A stretch of DNA of 64,000 nucleotides from Fibrella aestuarina BUZ 2 (GCF_000331105.1 NC_020054.1:4990555-5054554), one strand, 5' to 3'. Counted from the first letter of the stretch, positions 15,704 to 23,666 are shown. Notes: generated from the letters alone by a model not told the origin. Program-made: numbers and translations.

Positions 15704-16825
15704 TTAAGCGTACGTGTTGAGCATGACGGGCATGGCCAGCATCAGAATGTCCTCGTGTTCGTCTTTATCGGCGGGAATGATCAGGCCGGCGCGGTTCGGG
15801 GCTGACATCTCCAGCGAAATCATTTTGCTGCTCAGATTGCTCAGCATTTCCGACAGCAGTTTGGCGTTGAAGCCAATGTCCATTTCGGCACCATCGTATT
15901 CGCACAGTAGTTTTTCATTGGCCTCGTTTGAATAGTCCAGGTCTTCTGCCGAGATCACGAGGCTGTTGGCCTTCATCGACAACCGAATCTGATGCGTCGT
16001 CCGGTTGGCGTAGATCATGATCCGCTTTAACGAATTCAGCAGATCAGCGCGGCCGATCGTCAGCACGTTGGAGTTGTTGGTCGGAATGGCGTTCTCGTAA
16101 TCCGGGAACCGCTCGTCGATCAGTCGGCAGATGAGCTTGATCGAGCTGAAGGTAAACGAGGCGTTGGCCTGGCTCATCTCGACGGTTACGGGTACGCCTT
16201 CGGGCAAGGCGTTTTTCAGCATCGAAACGGCTTTGCGTGGCAGGATGATCGTGGTACTTTCAGCAGTCTGAATGTCGGTGCGGCGGTACCGAATGAGCCG
16301 GTGGCCGTCGGTGGCCACAAACGTGGCGTTATCGCTGTTGAGTTGCAGATAAACCCCCGTCATGGCTGGCCGCAGGTCGTCGGAGCTGGTGGCGAATGCG
16401 GTGTGGTTAATTGCGCTCATCAAGGCATCCGACGAGAGTTCGACCGACTGCTTTTTGTTGACGTCCGGAATCTTGGGGTAATCGATCGGATTCTCACCCG
16501 ACAACTTGTACCGCCCGTTATCGGTCTGGATTTCGGAGCCAAACGTATCGGTATTGACCTTGATCGTGATCGGCTGCTCGGGCAGGCTCCGCAGCGTATC
16601 GAGCAGCAGCTTAGCCGGAATGGCGATCGCGCCGCTGTCGGCCGAGTCGATGGGCACCTGCGTGGTCATGGTCGTCTGCAAATCCGAGGCCGTAACCGTG
16701 AGCGTGCCGTTGTCGATCTGAAACAGGAAGTTTTCCAGGATCGGAACGATGGGGTTGGCGTTGATGACCCCGTTGATGTTGAGCAGATTCTTTAGCAGAA
16801 CCGCCGAGGAAACGACGAACTTCAT
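15704..16825 (-). CDS. dnaN: DNA polymerase III beta clamp (accessory copy)
   Basis: 373 aa from MKFVVSSAVLLKNLL, the normal DnaN length and start; a longer in-frame reading adds only unlikely residues. It has the three-domain clamp pattern, including PILENFLFQI, RPAMTGVYLQL and DGHRLIRYRR. It encircles DNA and tethers polymerases. Its place among phage-like genes, far from dnaA or recF, suggests a second copy that would serve element replication or load Pol V from the nearby umuDC. A 104-nt structured region precedes it. Confidence 0.93.
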   Translation of the reverse strand: MKFVVSSAVLLKNLLNINGVINANPIVPILENFLFQIDNGTLTVTASDLQTTMTTQVPIDSADSGAIAIPAKLLLDTLRSLPEQPITIKVNTDTFGSEIQTDNGRYKLSGENPIDYPKIPDVNKKQSVELSSDALMSAINHTAFATSSDDLRPAMTGVYLQLNSDNATFVATDGHRLIRYRRTDIQTAESTTIILPRKAVSMLKNALPEGVPVTVEMSQANASFTFSSIKLICRLIDERFPDYENAIPTNNSNVLTIGRADLLNSLKRIMIYANRTTHQIRLSMKANSLVISAEDLDYSNEANEKLLCEYDGAEMDIGFNAKLLSEMLSNLSSKMISLEMSAPNRAGLIIPADKDEHEDILMLAMPVMLNTYA

Positions 16826-16867
16826 ATGCGATAATTGAGCGTTAAAAATGAATTGATTAATTGGTCG

Positions 16868-16971
16868 GGTGCCCACACTACCGGGCCTCAAGCTGGACCC
16901 GGTAGTAGCGCTTCTATCCACACCATAGCGCTGTCTCTGAACAGCGCCACTACCTAAGTAGTGTGGGCACC
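16868..16971. repeat. 104-nt multi-stem inverted-repeat element upstream of dnaN
   Basis: The outer arms GGTGCCCACACTAC (16868-16881) and GTAGTGTGGGCACC (16958-16971) are perfect complements. Inside are CTACCGGG/CCCGGTAG, AGCGCT/AGCGCT and GCGCTGT/ACAGCGC hairpins, so a cloverleaf-like or alternative fold is possible. It could be a MITE/REPIN-like insertion, an RNA switch for dnaN, or a replication site. No coding potential. Confidence 0.7.
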
Positions 16972-16984
16972 GTAATGCGTCGGT

Positions 16985-17287
16985 TTATTGGTTTTCTCTG
17001 TCCCAGGCTTCCTTACGTCCGCGCCATCCAGGGAAGTGAGATGATATATTGAACAGATACATTTCGTTACGTAAGTCTTGCTCTGTGGGGCGATCTAATG
17101 CTGGCTGCGCTTCAGGCTCAGGTGCCATACGATTGAACCCGTTAGACTCTCTCATCCTATAGGTAATCTGGTCCGAGTTGAGGGGCGCTAGCCGTTCTAA
17201 CTCTTCGTTAGTCATGGAATTAAGCCACGTCCTAATCTCCCGCCACTCTACTAGTTGCCCACCCTGTAGTTTCATTGTTGATGCCAT
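16985..17287 (-). CDS. hypothetical protein (100 aa)
   Basis: Not recognised. A polar, charged protein with a Pro-rich middle (RMAPEPEAQPALDRPTEQD) between two helices. The Met at position 5 is an alternative start. It is separated from dnaN by the structured inverted-repeat element and from the DUF3560 gene by 19 nt. Confidence 0.45.
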   Translation of the reverse strand: MASTMKLQGGQLVEWREIRTWLNSMTNEELERLAPLNSDQITYRMRESNGFNRMAPEPEAQPALDRPTEQDLRNEMYLFNISSHFPGWRGRKEAWDRENQ

Positions 17288-17306
17288 AGTTAATGTCTAA
17301 GGTTTA

Positions 17307-17948
17307 TCACGCCCAAAGGCGTTTGGCCGTTTTCAGTTTATCGGTCAGCTCATTCACGGCTTTCTTGGCGTAGGTCAACGAGTAGGAATGCTGCCGCTCG
17401 ATGGTGCCGTTTTTCAAGCCCTCGTGTATCGCCTGGGCTTTTTCCAGTTCGTGTTCGTAGAAATCGATCGAATCGGGCATCGACAGATTGATCGTCGCCG
17501 CCCGGCTCGCCCAGTACGCCGCCTTGTCTTCGTGGCTGGAGGCTTTTTTGCTCAGTTCGACCGACCGCCCCATCGCGTTCCAACTATCTTCCAAAGTGCG
17601 ACGATGACGCTTCTCGCTGTGGTGACCGACCAGAATGGGTTGCCCCAGCGGAATGCCCTCGACCAACGAATGCGACCGTTTGTACGCGTCGTCGCTCCTG
17701 GCCTCGGCCCGCCCCGCCCAATCGGCGTACCGTTCCGCTTTCCGGGCGGCCCACTCCTGCACGTTGAAGCCGTCGGCTCGGACAATCGAGTAGTAGAAAA
17801 ACCCGCCCTTCTCGTAAATGAGGTTGAAAACGATGGAGTCATTTTCGCTACCGTACCGGGTAGTGACCGGAATGATGTCCCCTTTTTGATGGGGTTCAGG
17901 ACATTGGGCGAGGAAGACATTGGGGCAGAATTTGCTGTACGTGTTCAT
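17307..17948 (-). CDS. DUF3560 family protein
   Basis: 213 aa. The C-terminal two thirds match DUF3560: an Ala/Arg/Glu-rich helix (AARKAERYADWAGRAEARSD), then GIPLGQPILVGHHSEKRHRR and a further long helix. The family is common on plasmids and conjugative elements and has no assigned function. Presence here supports a mobile origin. The segment upstream to the next gene (about 100 nt) is AT-rich and may hold a promoter. Confidence 0.8.
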   Translation of the reverse strand: MNTYSKFCPNVFLAQCPEPHQKGDIIPVTTRYGSENDSIVFNLIYEKGGFFYYSIVRADGFNVQEWAARKAERYADWAGRAEARSDDAYKRSHSLVEGIPLGQPILVGHHSEKRHRRTLEDSWNAMGRSVELSKKASSHEDKAAYWASRAATINLSMPDSIDFYEHELEKAQAIHEGLKNGTIERQHSYSLTYAKKAVNELTDKLKTAKRLWA

Positions 17949-18048
17949 GTTAACTAGCTGTTTTCGTACTATAATTTACCGCCATTTTATGAGGTAAACT
18001 ACTGATTAACAGAATATTGATAGACCACAGGATAGTTGATTCAGCGCC

Positions 18049-18528
18049 TTAATCGGCGAGTTCTTCGGCCAGACGTTCCACGCAGGTGCTCAGCGGCAGG
18101 CTCAGTTCGGCGGGGAGCGGATGGCGAAAGAATTCGCTCAGCAGTTCGTTGGCGACCAGCAGCTCGTCCTCGGCGACGCCCAGCGACCGCGCCCTGCTCA
18201 TCACCTGTTCCTCGATGAATTGCATCCGCTCGATAAAAGGGGCTTCGATCAGGTGGAGGTACATGGCTTGGCGCTCCCGAATCAGCCTACGCTCTTCCTT
18301 ACCCGTCTTGGCCTCCGGCTTCAGCTCTGCCTCGTAGGGTAGGTAGAACTGAGTGACCAGATCGTCCCACAGCGCCAGCACGTCGGACAACGTTTTAGCG
18401 AGCCATTCGTCGTTGGTACCAACCAGCCGCTGTATCTCGGCTTGCTGGTGCAGTACGTGGTCCAGGCCGGGGCCGTCGGCAGGCGACTCAAACAAACGAA
18501 GCTGGGCGAGGTCGAGGCGACGTTTCAT
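18049..18528 (-). CDS. hypothetical protein (159 aa)
   Basis: The longer reading frame upstream is Arg/Pro-rich shadow of the methyltransferase gene; MKRRLDLAQLRLFES at 18528 gives a natural start 2 nt after that gene's stop. The product is helical and acidic (LSDVLALWDDLVTQFYLPYEAEL...). It may work with the N6 methyltransferase next to it, but no family was recognised. Confidence 0.55.
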   Translation of the reverse strand: MKRRLDLAQLRLFESPADGPGLDHVLHQQAEIQRLVGTNDEWLAKTLSDVLALWDDLVTQFYLPYEAELKPEAKTGKEERRLIRERQAMYLHLIEAPFIERMQFIEEQVMSRARSLGVAEDELLVANELLSEFFRHPLPAELSLPLSTCVERLAEELAD

Positions 18529-18530
18529 GG

Positions 18531-19373
18531 TTAGAATAGCTTGAGTTGTCCAAATTTTCCGGCGTTCGTCGGTTCCGGCTGAGGGCGTACCGGCGTATCG
18601 ATCCGGGCCGTTTTGGGTACGGCAGGGGCCGGTACGGGGGCGGTAGTCGGGGCCGCTTGCCGGGCCGCTTCGTCGGCTTTCTGCTGCTGGGCCAGGTTCC
18701 AGGCGCGGCATTGCTCTTTCTGGATCGGCTCGATCGTCGGCACCCCGGTCCACGCCAGGCTTCGGTTGATGGCGTACCCGAATCGCCAGTCATCTGGGTT
18801 GAGCGAGTCCATGCACACGGCCTGACCGACGCACCCGTGCAGGCACATATTAGCCGCGGCCATCTTAGTGCAGATAGGATCCAGATCGGCGGCGTACTGA
18901 TAGTTGCCGGGTGCGGTCACGTGCGCGGCCAGCAGCATCCGTCCGGAACCTGACGCCGGGTCCTGAATACTAAGGCCCTTCCCGGTCATGTCCGTGGTAA
19001 AGCCGTTGATGCGAACCATGACCTCGCAGACCTCGGGCGGCGTAAAGAATTGTCCCAGGCTGCTCTTTTTGCCCCGGCTGGCCAGCGTTTCGTAGAACGT
19101 ACCCAGGGCGTCGTACCAGCCACCGGTGCCATCGACGGCGATCATTTTATCCTGCACCAGTACCCATTCGCGGGTCATGTCGACGAACCAGTTGAGTGAA
19201 CCGTGCTTTTTTTGTAGACGCTCATACTCACCCTGACGGACAGGCATAAACGATTCGGTCAGAAAATCCACGAAGTCACGAAACGAGTCGGCATAGTCCC
19301 ATTTGTAGTCGAGTTGAGAAAATACCTTATTGAGCGACCGCAATTCGGGCGGTACGTCGGTTGATTTAGGCAT
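18531..19373 (-). CDS. N6-adenine DNA methyltransferase-like protein (HsdM-type)
   Basis: 280 aa from MPKSTDVPPELRSLN. Contains GQFFTPPEVCEVMV (107-120) and SAM-binding DPASGSGRMLLAA (138-150), as in N6_Mtase/HsdM proteins, then YQYAADLDPICTKMAAANMCLHG. The catalytic NPPF/NPPY motif expected about 50 residues later is absent (DSLNPDDWRFGYAIN instead). The C-terminus is an Ala/Pro-rich tail. Either the family uses a variant site or the protein binds SAM without methylating adenine. No HsdS or HsdR gene lies nearby. Confidence 0.72.
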   Translation of the reverse strand: MPKSTDVPPELRSLNKVFSQLDYKWDYADSFRDFVDFLTESFMPVRQGEYERLQKKHGSLNWFVDMTREWVLVQDKMIAVDGTGGWYDALGTFYETLASRGKKSSLGQFFTPPEVCEVMVRINGFTTDMTGKGLSIQDPASGSGRMLLAAHVTAPGNYQYAADLDPICTKMAAANMCLHGCVGQAVCMDSLNPDDWRFGYAINRSLAWTGVPTIEPIQKEQCRAWNLAQQQKADEAARQAAPTTAPVPAPAVPKTARIDTPVRPQPEPTNAGKFGQLKLF

Positions 19374-19395
19374 CGCTGTGATTGACTTTATTGGC

Positions 19396-19797
19396 TCAGA
19401 ATAGCTTGAACTGCATACCGGGTAAGGTGACGGACCGGGCTCCGCTGTCGAACTGCCGGCGTATCTCGGCAATGGGCAGGTGCTGGCGGAACGCGTGCTG
19501 GTGAAGCGGGATCACTTCGTCGAGAATGGTCTGGATCTGTTCATTGCTGAAGCCATCCTCAACATGCAGCCAGATCATGTGGTTGACATCCTTCGCCTCG
19601 AACTGCCTGGCCAGCATGCGCGTGGCGTTGGTGATCTCATCGATCTCGAAGCCCTGCGCCCGGCGGCTATACAGACACGGTTGCGTCATGATGCCCATCG
19701 GGCGCAGGTTTCGTTGTGGCCAGAATCCATACAGGATGTAGATGCGGGCCGGGTACTTGGTCGGCGGCTTGAAATAGTACCGGACCAGTTCATCCAT
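19396..19797 (-). CDS. hypothetical protein (133 aa)
   Basis: Not recognised. An alpha/beta protein with KYPARIYILYGFWPQRN near the start and a C-terminus LPGMQFKLF that resembles the GKFGQLKLF tail of the neighbouring methyltransferase. Its start overlaps the HU stop by one base (TAATG). Confidence 0.5.
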   Translation of the reverse strand: MDELVRYYFKPPTKYPARIYILYGFWPQRNLRPMGIMTQPCLYSRRAQGFEIDEITNATRMLARQFEAKDVNHMIWLHVEDGFSNEQIQTILDEVIPLHQHAFRQHLPIAEIRRQFDSGARSVTLPGMQFKLF

Positions 19798-20084
19798 TAC
19801 TCCGCGTCCCGAACCGTTTTGACAAACTCTTTGGCCGGTTTGAACGCGGGTTTCGTATGGGCTGGCAGCACTATCGACGTGCCCTTCGAGATGTTCCGGG
19901 CGACCTTCTCGGCCACCGGTTTGGGGTGGAACGTACCGAACCCTCTTACATACACGCTCTGCCCGTCGGCAACGGCTTGTTTGACGACTTGCCCGAACGT
20001 ATCGATCATCTGTGCGGCCTGTTTTTCGGTGATGTCGAGGCCCATTTTGGCGGCTACTTCAGCGGCGGCTTCTGCTTTGGTCAT
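19797..20084 (-). CDS. HU family DNA-binding protein
   Basis: 95 aa, the normal HU/IHF length. MTKAEAAAEVAAKMGLDITEKQAAQMIDTF is followed by VRGFGTFHPKP, the GFGTF turn of the DNA-binding beta arm, and a C-terminal KPAKEFVKTV helix. It bends and compacts DNA. A private HU is common in large phages and ICEs and could organise element DNA or assist the nearby replication proteins. Confidence 0.92.
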   Translation of the reverse strand: MTKAEAAAEVAAKMGLDITEKQAAQMIDTFGQVVKQAVADGQSVYVRGFGTFHPKPVAEKVARNISKGTSIVLPAHTKPAFKPAKEFVKTVRDAE

Positions 20085-20126
20085 GATTGTATTGAAATTT
20101 GATTTGGTTGATTGATTAGGTACTGA

Positions 20127-21179
20127 TTAGGTCCGATCGGCAGCGAGCAGCGCCAGGCGTTCGCGCAGAAATGAGTTCTGGAGGTAGGCGGGTTGCGCCT
20201 CATAGATGTGTTGGCGGTAAGTAGCCCAGCCAAGGGCCTCGACCACGTAGGCTTCGTGGACCAGATTGATCGTCGAGACGATATCGACCAGCTGCTGATG
20301 CATCGCCCGGCGGTCTACCTCGGCGTCAAGGGCGGTTAATTCCCGATTCGTATCGGCAATGCGTAGCCGGGCCAGCAGGTTGAACCAGGTCGTGTAGCCC
20401 ACGCGCTTGGCCAGCACCTTGTATTGTTCGGGCCCGAAGCGGGCGATCGGGTGGCCGCTTTGGGAACGAAGTGCGGTGTCGGGATTGTGCTGCACCGTTT
20501 TCCGCAGGGCGCGCAGCTGGTGGTCGCGGGATTCGAGCAGGAAGGCGCAGGTTACCTGATCGCCTGACCGCCGCCGCAATACTTCGTAGCTTTCTGGCAT
20601 ACCGACGACGTAGTGATCCAACCCCGCCGGGTAGTAACCCCGCCACACGTAGTTACCCAGCTGTTTGCTGACGAGGGATTCGTCCTGCACCTGGTGGCCG
20701 AGTAGGCTCAGAAAGGCCCGGGCCGTAAACAATACGCTGTAATAGGCCTGCGGAAATGACCAGTGCATGGCTTGGTCGGTCACCGGCTCCTGTTCGAGCG
20801 AGGCGGTGACGCGCAGCGCATACTCGGCACTCCAACCGTTGAGCAACAGTTTGGCCAGCGACTTGATCTGCGCCTCGGTCAACATAGGCGGATCGAAGGC
20901 GCGGAACGCTTTGAGCTGATAGAGGCGGGTTAGGGCATCGTGCTGGCCCAGGTACTCGGCGAACTGGCGGATACCGTCGGGCAGCGTTGGCGGGGCGACC
21001 TCCGGAATCAGCGTACATTGATGCCGCCCCACTGTCTTATGGCGCCCGCTATCCGCTACCAGGTACACTTTCCCCGTCTCGGCGGTACTCTTAACGGTTG
21101 CGTTATACGAGCGCAGGTGCTTGCCTTCGGCATCGATGGCGACCCGAACGCGATCGCCACGGCTTAATTGTGTAGTCAT
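20127..21179 (-). CDS. uncharacterised protein, paralogue of the gene at 21379-22158
   Basis: 350 aa. Residues 1-65 look like a small beta barrel (RGDRVRVAIDAEGKHLRSYN..., KOW/SH3-like). The remainder is helical and shares collinear blocks with the neighbouring gene: LLNGWSAEYALRVT, FPQAYYSVLFTARAFL, LLESRDHQLRALR, YTTWFNLLARL..NRELTAL and INLVHEAYVVEALG. The family was not recognised. Conserved Trp, Tyr, Glu and His residues hint at an enzyme or binding site. Its extra N-terminal barrel is missing in the paralogue. Confidence 0.6.
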   Translation of the reverse strand: MTTQLSRGDRVRVAIDAEGKHLRSYNATVKSTAETGKVYLVADSGRHKTVGRHQCTLIPEVAPPTLPDGIRQFAEYLGQHDALTRLYQLKAFRAFDPPMLTEAQIKSLAKLLLNGWSAEYALRVTASLEQEPVTDQAMHWSFPQAYYSVLFTARAFLSLLGHQVQDESLVSKQLGNYVWRGYYPAGLDHYVVGMPESYEVLRRRSGDQVTCAFLLESRDHQLRALRKTVQHNPDTALRSQSGHPIARFGPEQYKVLAKRVGYTTWFNLLARLRIADTNRELTALDAEVDRRAMHQQLVDIVSTINLVHEAYVVEALGWATYRQHIYEAQPAYLQNSFLRERLALLAADRT

Positions 21180-21180
21180 C

Positions 21181-21378
21181 TTATTCGTTCAATTGCTTGA
21201 TCAGTTCGTCAGTCAGGGAAATCGCTTCCCGAACGAGTTCGGGATGGTTGCGCCCCAAACCGGCTTGGACGACAAGCCCGGCCAGGATGTCTTTGGCGAT
21301 CAGCTCCCGTTTGGTCAATCCGGGCGTTTCATCCGCGATCGGAAAGGCAGGGGCGTCAGGTTTAAGTGGTTCGCTCAT
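21181..21378 (-). CDS. small phage-type protein (65 aa)
   Basis: Carries PAFPIADETPGLTKRELIAKDILAGL, the pattern of very common small phage/prophage proteins (G-[ML]-T-x-R-[DE]-x-x-A-x-x-x-L-x-G-L). Their function is unknown. It fits exactly between the two paralogous genes with 1-2 nt gaps. This is one of the better single signs that the run derives from a phage. Confidence 0.6.
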   Translation of the reverse strand: MSEPLKPDAPAFPIADETPGLTKRELIAKDILAGLVVQAGLGRNHPELVREAISLTDELIKQLNE

Positions 21379-22158
21379 TTAGAATTGGCGGTTGATTCGT
21401 GGTTGGGCTGGTTGAATCCATTCCTGATAGGCGTCCTGCAGGAAGTCGGGAATGCGCGTCAGCAGCAGCCGCCAGGTAGGTGTTCCCAGCATGAGCCGAA
21501 GAGTCGCTTCGTGTACGGCATTGATGCGGCGCACGACGGTGGCGAGTTGCTGCTGAAACTGGAGCAATGTTTTGCCGTCCAGATCGGCCAGCATGGGCAG
21601 TTCGCGGTTGCGGGTCGATAATTGCAGACGGCCAAGGATGTCGTACCAGGTCGTGTATGAATCGTCAATCTCGCCGTGCCGGAGCTGATGCTGCCGGGTC
21701 TCCACCAAGGTCAGGGTCATGATCAGATCGGCCCGTAGGGTCAGATCGTCGGCCCGGCCCGTCGCCCAGAACGAAAGTGTTTCGGGGTAGAGCCCTTCCC
21801 GGACCAGCTTGGCGACCGCCCGGCCGCATTCGGCCTGCGTGCTGGTCACCTGCCCCTCGGCCGCCAGTAGCGCCTGTACGGTGCAGAACGGACTGTAAAA
21901 CGCGTGCGGGTAGGTAATGGGTACGTAGTGATTAAGGACCTCGCCGTCTTCTACCAGGGGCGTAGACCGTAGGCAGTACTCGGCCGTCCAGCCCTGTACC
22001 AGGTATTTGAGCACCAGATCAAGGTCAATCGCGGTGTGGGGGTGCATCAGCGCACCTTGCGGGGGTCGGGCGTCGGTCATCAGATAGGCGCACAGCGTAT
22101 CGATATGCTCGATGATGGATGGGGCGGTCCGCCGCAGCGGGTCGATTAATGTTTCCAT
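21379..22158 (-). CDS. uncharacterised protein, paralogue of the gene at 20127-21179
   Basis: 259 aa starting at METLIDPLRRTAPSII; the longer reading is less likely. It shares with its neighbour LVQGWTAEYCLRST, YPHAFYSPFCTVQALL, LVETRQHQLRHG, YTTWYDILGRL..NRELPML and INAVHEATLRLMLG. It lacks the N-terminal barrel. The two genes are separated only by the 65-aa gene, so they probably arose by tandem duplication and then diverged. A leader hairpin lies 27 nt upstream of the start. Confidence 0.6.
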   Translation of the reverse strand: METLIDPLRRTAPSIIEHIDTLCAYLMTDARPPQGALMHPHTAIDLDLVLKYLVQGWTAEYCLRSTPLVEDGEVLNHYVPITYPHAFYSPFCTVQALLAAEGQVTSTQAECGRAVAKLVREGLYPETLSFWATGRADDLTLRADLIMTLTLVETRQHQLRHGEIDDSYTTWYDILGRLQLSTRNRELPMLADLDGKTLLQFQQQLATVVRRINAVHEATLRLMLGTPTWRLLLTRIPDFLQDAYQEWIQPAQPRINRQF

Positions 22159-22185
22159 GGATGGATACCGCGTTTGTTCATTGGG

Positions 22186-22210
22186 GCCCGCTGACGCGAG
22201 GCCAGCGGGC
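22186..22210. promoter_or_regulatory. leader hairpin GCCCGCTG/CAGCGGGC
   Basis: A perfect 8-bp stem with a 9-nt loop, 27 nt upstream of the gene starting at 22158. The same stem sequence recurs at 23350-23381 before another gene of the run. No T-run. Confidence 0.5.
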
Positions 22211-22255
22211 GAGATGGGTAGGGATTGCAAACAAGAAATTCGATGAAGGCCCCGG

Positions 22256-22570
22256 TCAACTGGTTTGCCGGGAGGCCGTGGGGAAAAGCGCCTCTTCCCA
22301 TTGCTGAATCAGATCGGCCCGTTGCGCGGTCAGCTGATTGAGGTGCGTCTGCCAGGCCTCTTGTTCCGAGGAAGTCGGCTCGCCCATAAACGTTTGCGCG
22401 ATGTGCTCGTGACGAAACGAGACGTTGCCGCCGAGGTAGATGTCCACGTACAGCGTCCGCCGCTGTACGAACGGGCGGCCGGCCTCTTTGTACGACGACA
22501 TGATGGGTCCGACGGCTTTGATTTCGGTCAGGATGAGGTTGTGGCCGGTGAAGATTTGGGTCGATTTCAT
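22256..22570 (-). CDS. hypothetical protein (104 aa)
   Basis: Starts at MKSTQIFTGHNLILTEIKAVG, overlapping the GIY-YIG stop by four bases (ATGA). It is beta-rich at first (RRTLYVDIYLGGNVSFRHEHI) and helical afterwards (ISSEQ-like polar helix with EAWQTHLNQLTAQRADLIQQWEEAL). Not recognised. Confidence 0.5.
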   Translation of the reverse strand: MKSTQIFTGHNLILTEIKAVGPIMSSYKEAGRPFVQRRTLYVDIYLGGNVSFRHEHIAQTFMGEPTSSEQEAWQTHLNQLTAQRADLIQQWEEALFPTASRQTS

Positions 22571-22848
22571 GACTTGGGCGGATTGCAGATGGGGCACAGC
22601 ATGCGGGCTTTGTGCCGGTTTTTGAGTTTGCGTTCAAAGTGACGGTCGCCGATCCAGCGTCGGACCACGTCGAAGTCGATGCCTCGCTGGGCGGCGACGG
22701 CCAGCATTCGGCTGCCGGTACCGTTGCGGTGGTGAAAGAGCCGCTTCTCGACCTCTTTGGCCCACCCGATGTAATGCTGGGCGTGGCTCATGGGCGTATT
22801 GAGGTGGATGAGGTAGACCTCGCCCTCGGGTGGTGGTTGGGTCGCCAT
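22567..22848 (-). CDS. GIY-YIG-type nuclease domain protein
   Basis: 93 aa from MATQPPPEGEVYLIHL. The YLIHLNTPMSHAQHYIGWA stretch is a GIY-YIG variant (YLI...HYIG), followed by a helix with R37 (KEVEKRLFHH), and a C-terminal ARMLCPICNP zinc-knuckle-like pair. It matches the short stand-alone GIY-YIG proteins of phages, which nick or cut DNA. A longer upstream reading overlaps the neighbouring gene and is an artefact. Confidence 0.7.
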   Translation of the reverse strand: MATQPPPEGEVYLIHLNTPMSHAQHYIGWAKEVEKRLFHHRNGTGSRMLAVAAQRGIDFDVVRRWIGDRHFERKLKNRHKARMLCPICNPPKS

Positions 22849-22850
22849 AG

Positions 22851-23327
22851 CTATACACCGCCACAGTTTCCGCAGTAGGCCCAACCCGTATGCCCCTCGC
22901 TGACCAGCCCGATCGTTGACCCGCAGTAGGGACAAGGCTCCGGCGTAGTTTGCGGATGCAGGGCTTCGTCGATTTGCTTCGGCAGGCTGATGTTGAGCCA
23001 GATTGCGTCCAGATCGAGGTCGTCGAAGTTGACCAGCTTGCGGCCACGCAGGCGGCCCAGTGAGGCAACGAGTTGCGCAATGGTGATCGTCATTGGCGCT
23101 TCGTTGGCGGCGGCAGCCGTGGCGGCGTACTGGAGCGAAACGGCCTGATATAGATCGTCGGCGGTTTGCGCCATGAAGGAATGGGTCAGGCCGGGCCGCA
23201 TATGGGGCAGGCAGCGCAGGCGTTCGGCTTCGATCAGGTCGACCAGCGTGGTCAGTACGGTCAGATCCCGGTCGGCTTCGATGGTGCCGGCCGTAAAGAG
23301 CGATGAAAGGTTTGAGGCGGTAAGCAT
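22851..23327 (-). CDS. zinc-ribbon protein (158 aa)
   Basis: Start chosen at MLTASNLSSLFTAG. Mostly helical, then a C-terminal zinc ribbon with CPYCG ... YCGNCGG (four Cys in two CxxC pairs), similar in spacing to Lar-type and other small phage ribbons. Function unknown; DNA or RNA binding is plausible. Two nt upstream of the GIY-YIG gene, so co-translated. A 10-bp leader hairpin lies 22 nt before its start. Confidence 0.6.
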   Translation of the reverse strand: MLTASNLSSLFTAGTIEADRDLTVLTTLVDLIEAERLRCLPHMRPGLTHSFMAQTADDLYQAVSLQYAATAAAANEAPMTITIAQLVASLGRLRGRKLVNFDDLDLDAIWLNISLPKQIDEALHPQTTPEPCPYCGSTIGLVSEGHTGWAYCGNCGGV

Positions 23328-23349
23328 CGGAAAGGTTGGTTGGGAGGAA

Positions 23350-23381
23350 GCCCGCTGCCGGTATGAGTGATGGCAGCGGGC
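23350..23381. promoter_or_regulatory. leader hairpin GCCCGCTGCC/GGCAGCGGGC
   Basis: A perfect 10-bp stem with a 12-nt loop. The outer eight bases are identical to the hairpin at 22186-22210. Confidence 0.5.
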
Positions 23382-23403
23382 CACTCGATCTATGAATAGT
23401 CAC

Positions 23404-23631
23404 TCAGTAGCTGCCGTAGCGGTACGCCTCGGCCCGGTCCTCTTCGGCGCGGGCGATGGCGTCGTCGTAGTTGTCGGCGACCCCGGCGGGCTTGTCGTCG
23501 GCCAGCCGGAACGCATCGCTCAGGCCGTAGCCGTACTCATTGATCAGCACCTTCACCCGCTGCCAGCGTGCTTCGGCCTGGATGCGCCGGTTCACGGCGG
23601 AAGGAGTCAGGGATTTTGCGATAACAACCAT
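23404..23631 (-). CDS. hypothetical protein (75 aa)
   Basis: Start chosen at MVVIAKSLTPSAVNRR, placing the operator-like site 12 nt upstream. A small polar, helical protein with an acidic C-terminus rich in Tyr and Asp. Not recognised. It is one of the first genes of the run, so it may be an early regulator or anti-host protein. Confidence 0.45.
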   Translation of the reverse strand: MVVIAKSLTPSAVNRRIQAEARWQRVKVLINEYGYGLSDAFRLADDKPAGVADNYDDAIARAEEDRAEAYRYGSY

Positions 23632-23642
23632 AATACTCTGAA

Positions 23643-23659
23643 TTGCTCTTGATAGCAAT
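23643..23659. promoter_or_regulatory. operator-like palindrome
   Basis: TTGCTCTTGATAGCAAT: the arms TTGCT/AGCAA match the site at 11137-11152. TGATAGCAAT recurs exactly at 24063-24072. Confidence 0.45.
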
Positions 23660-23666
23660 CTATGGA

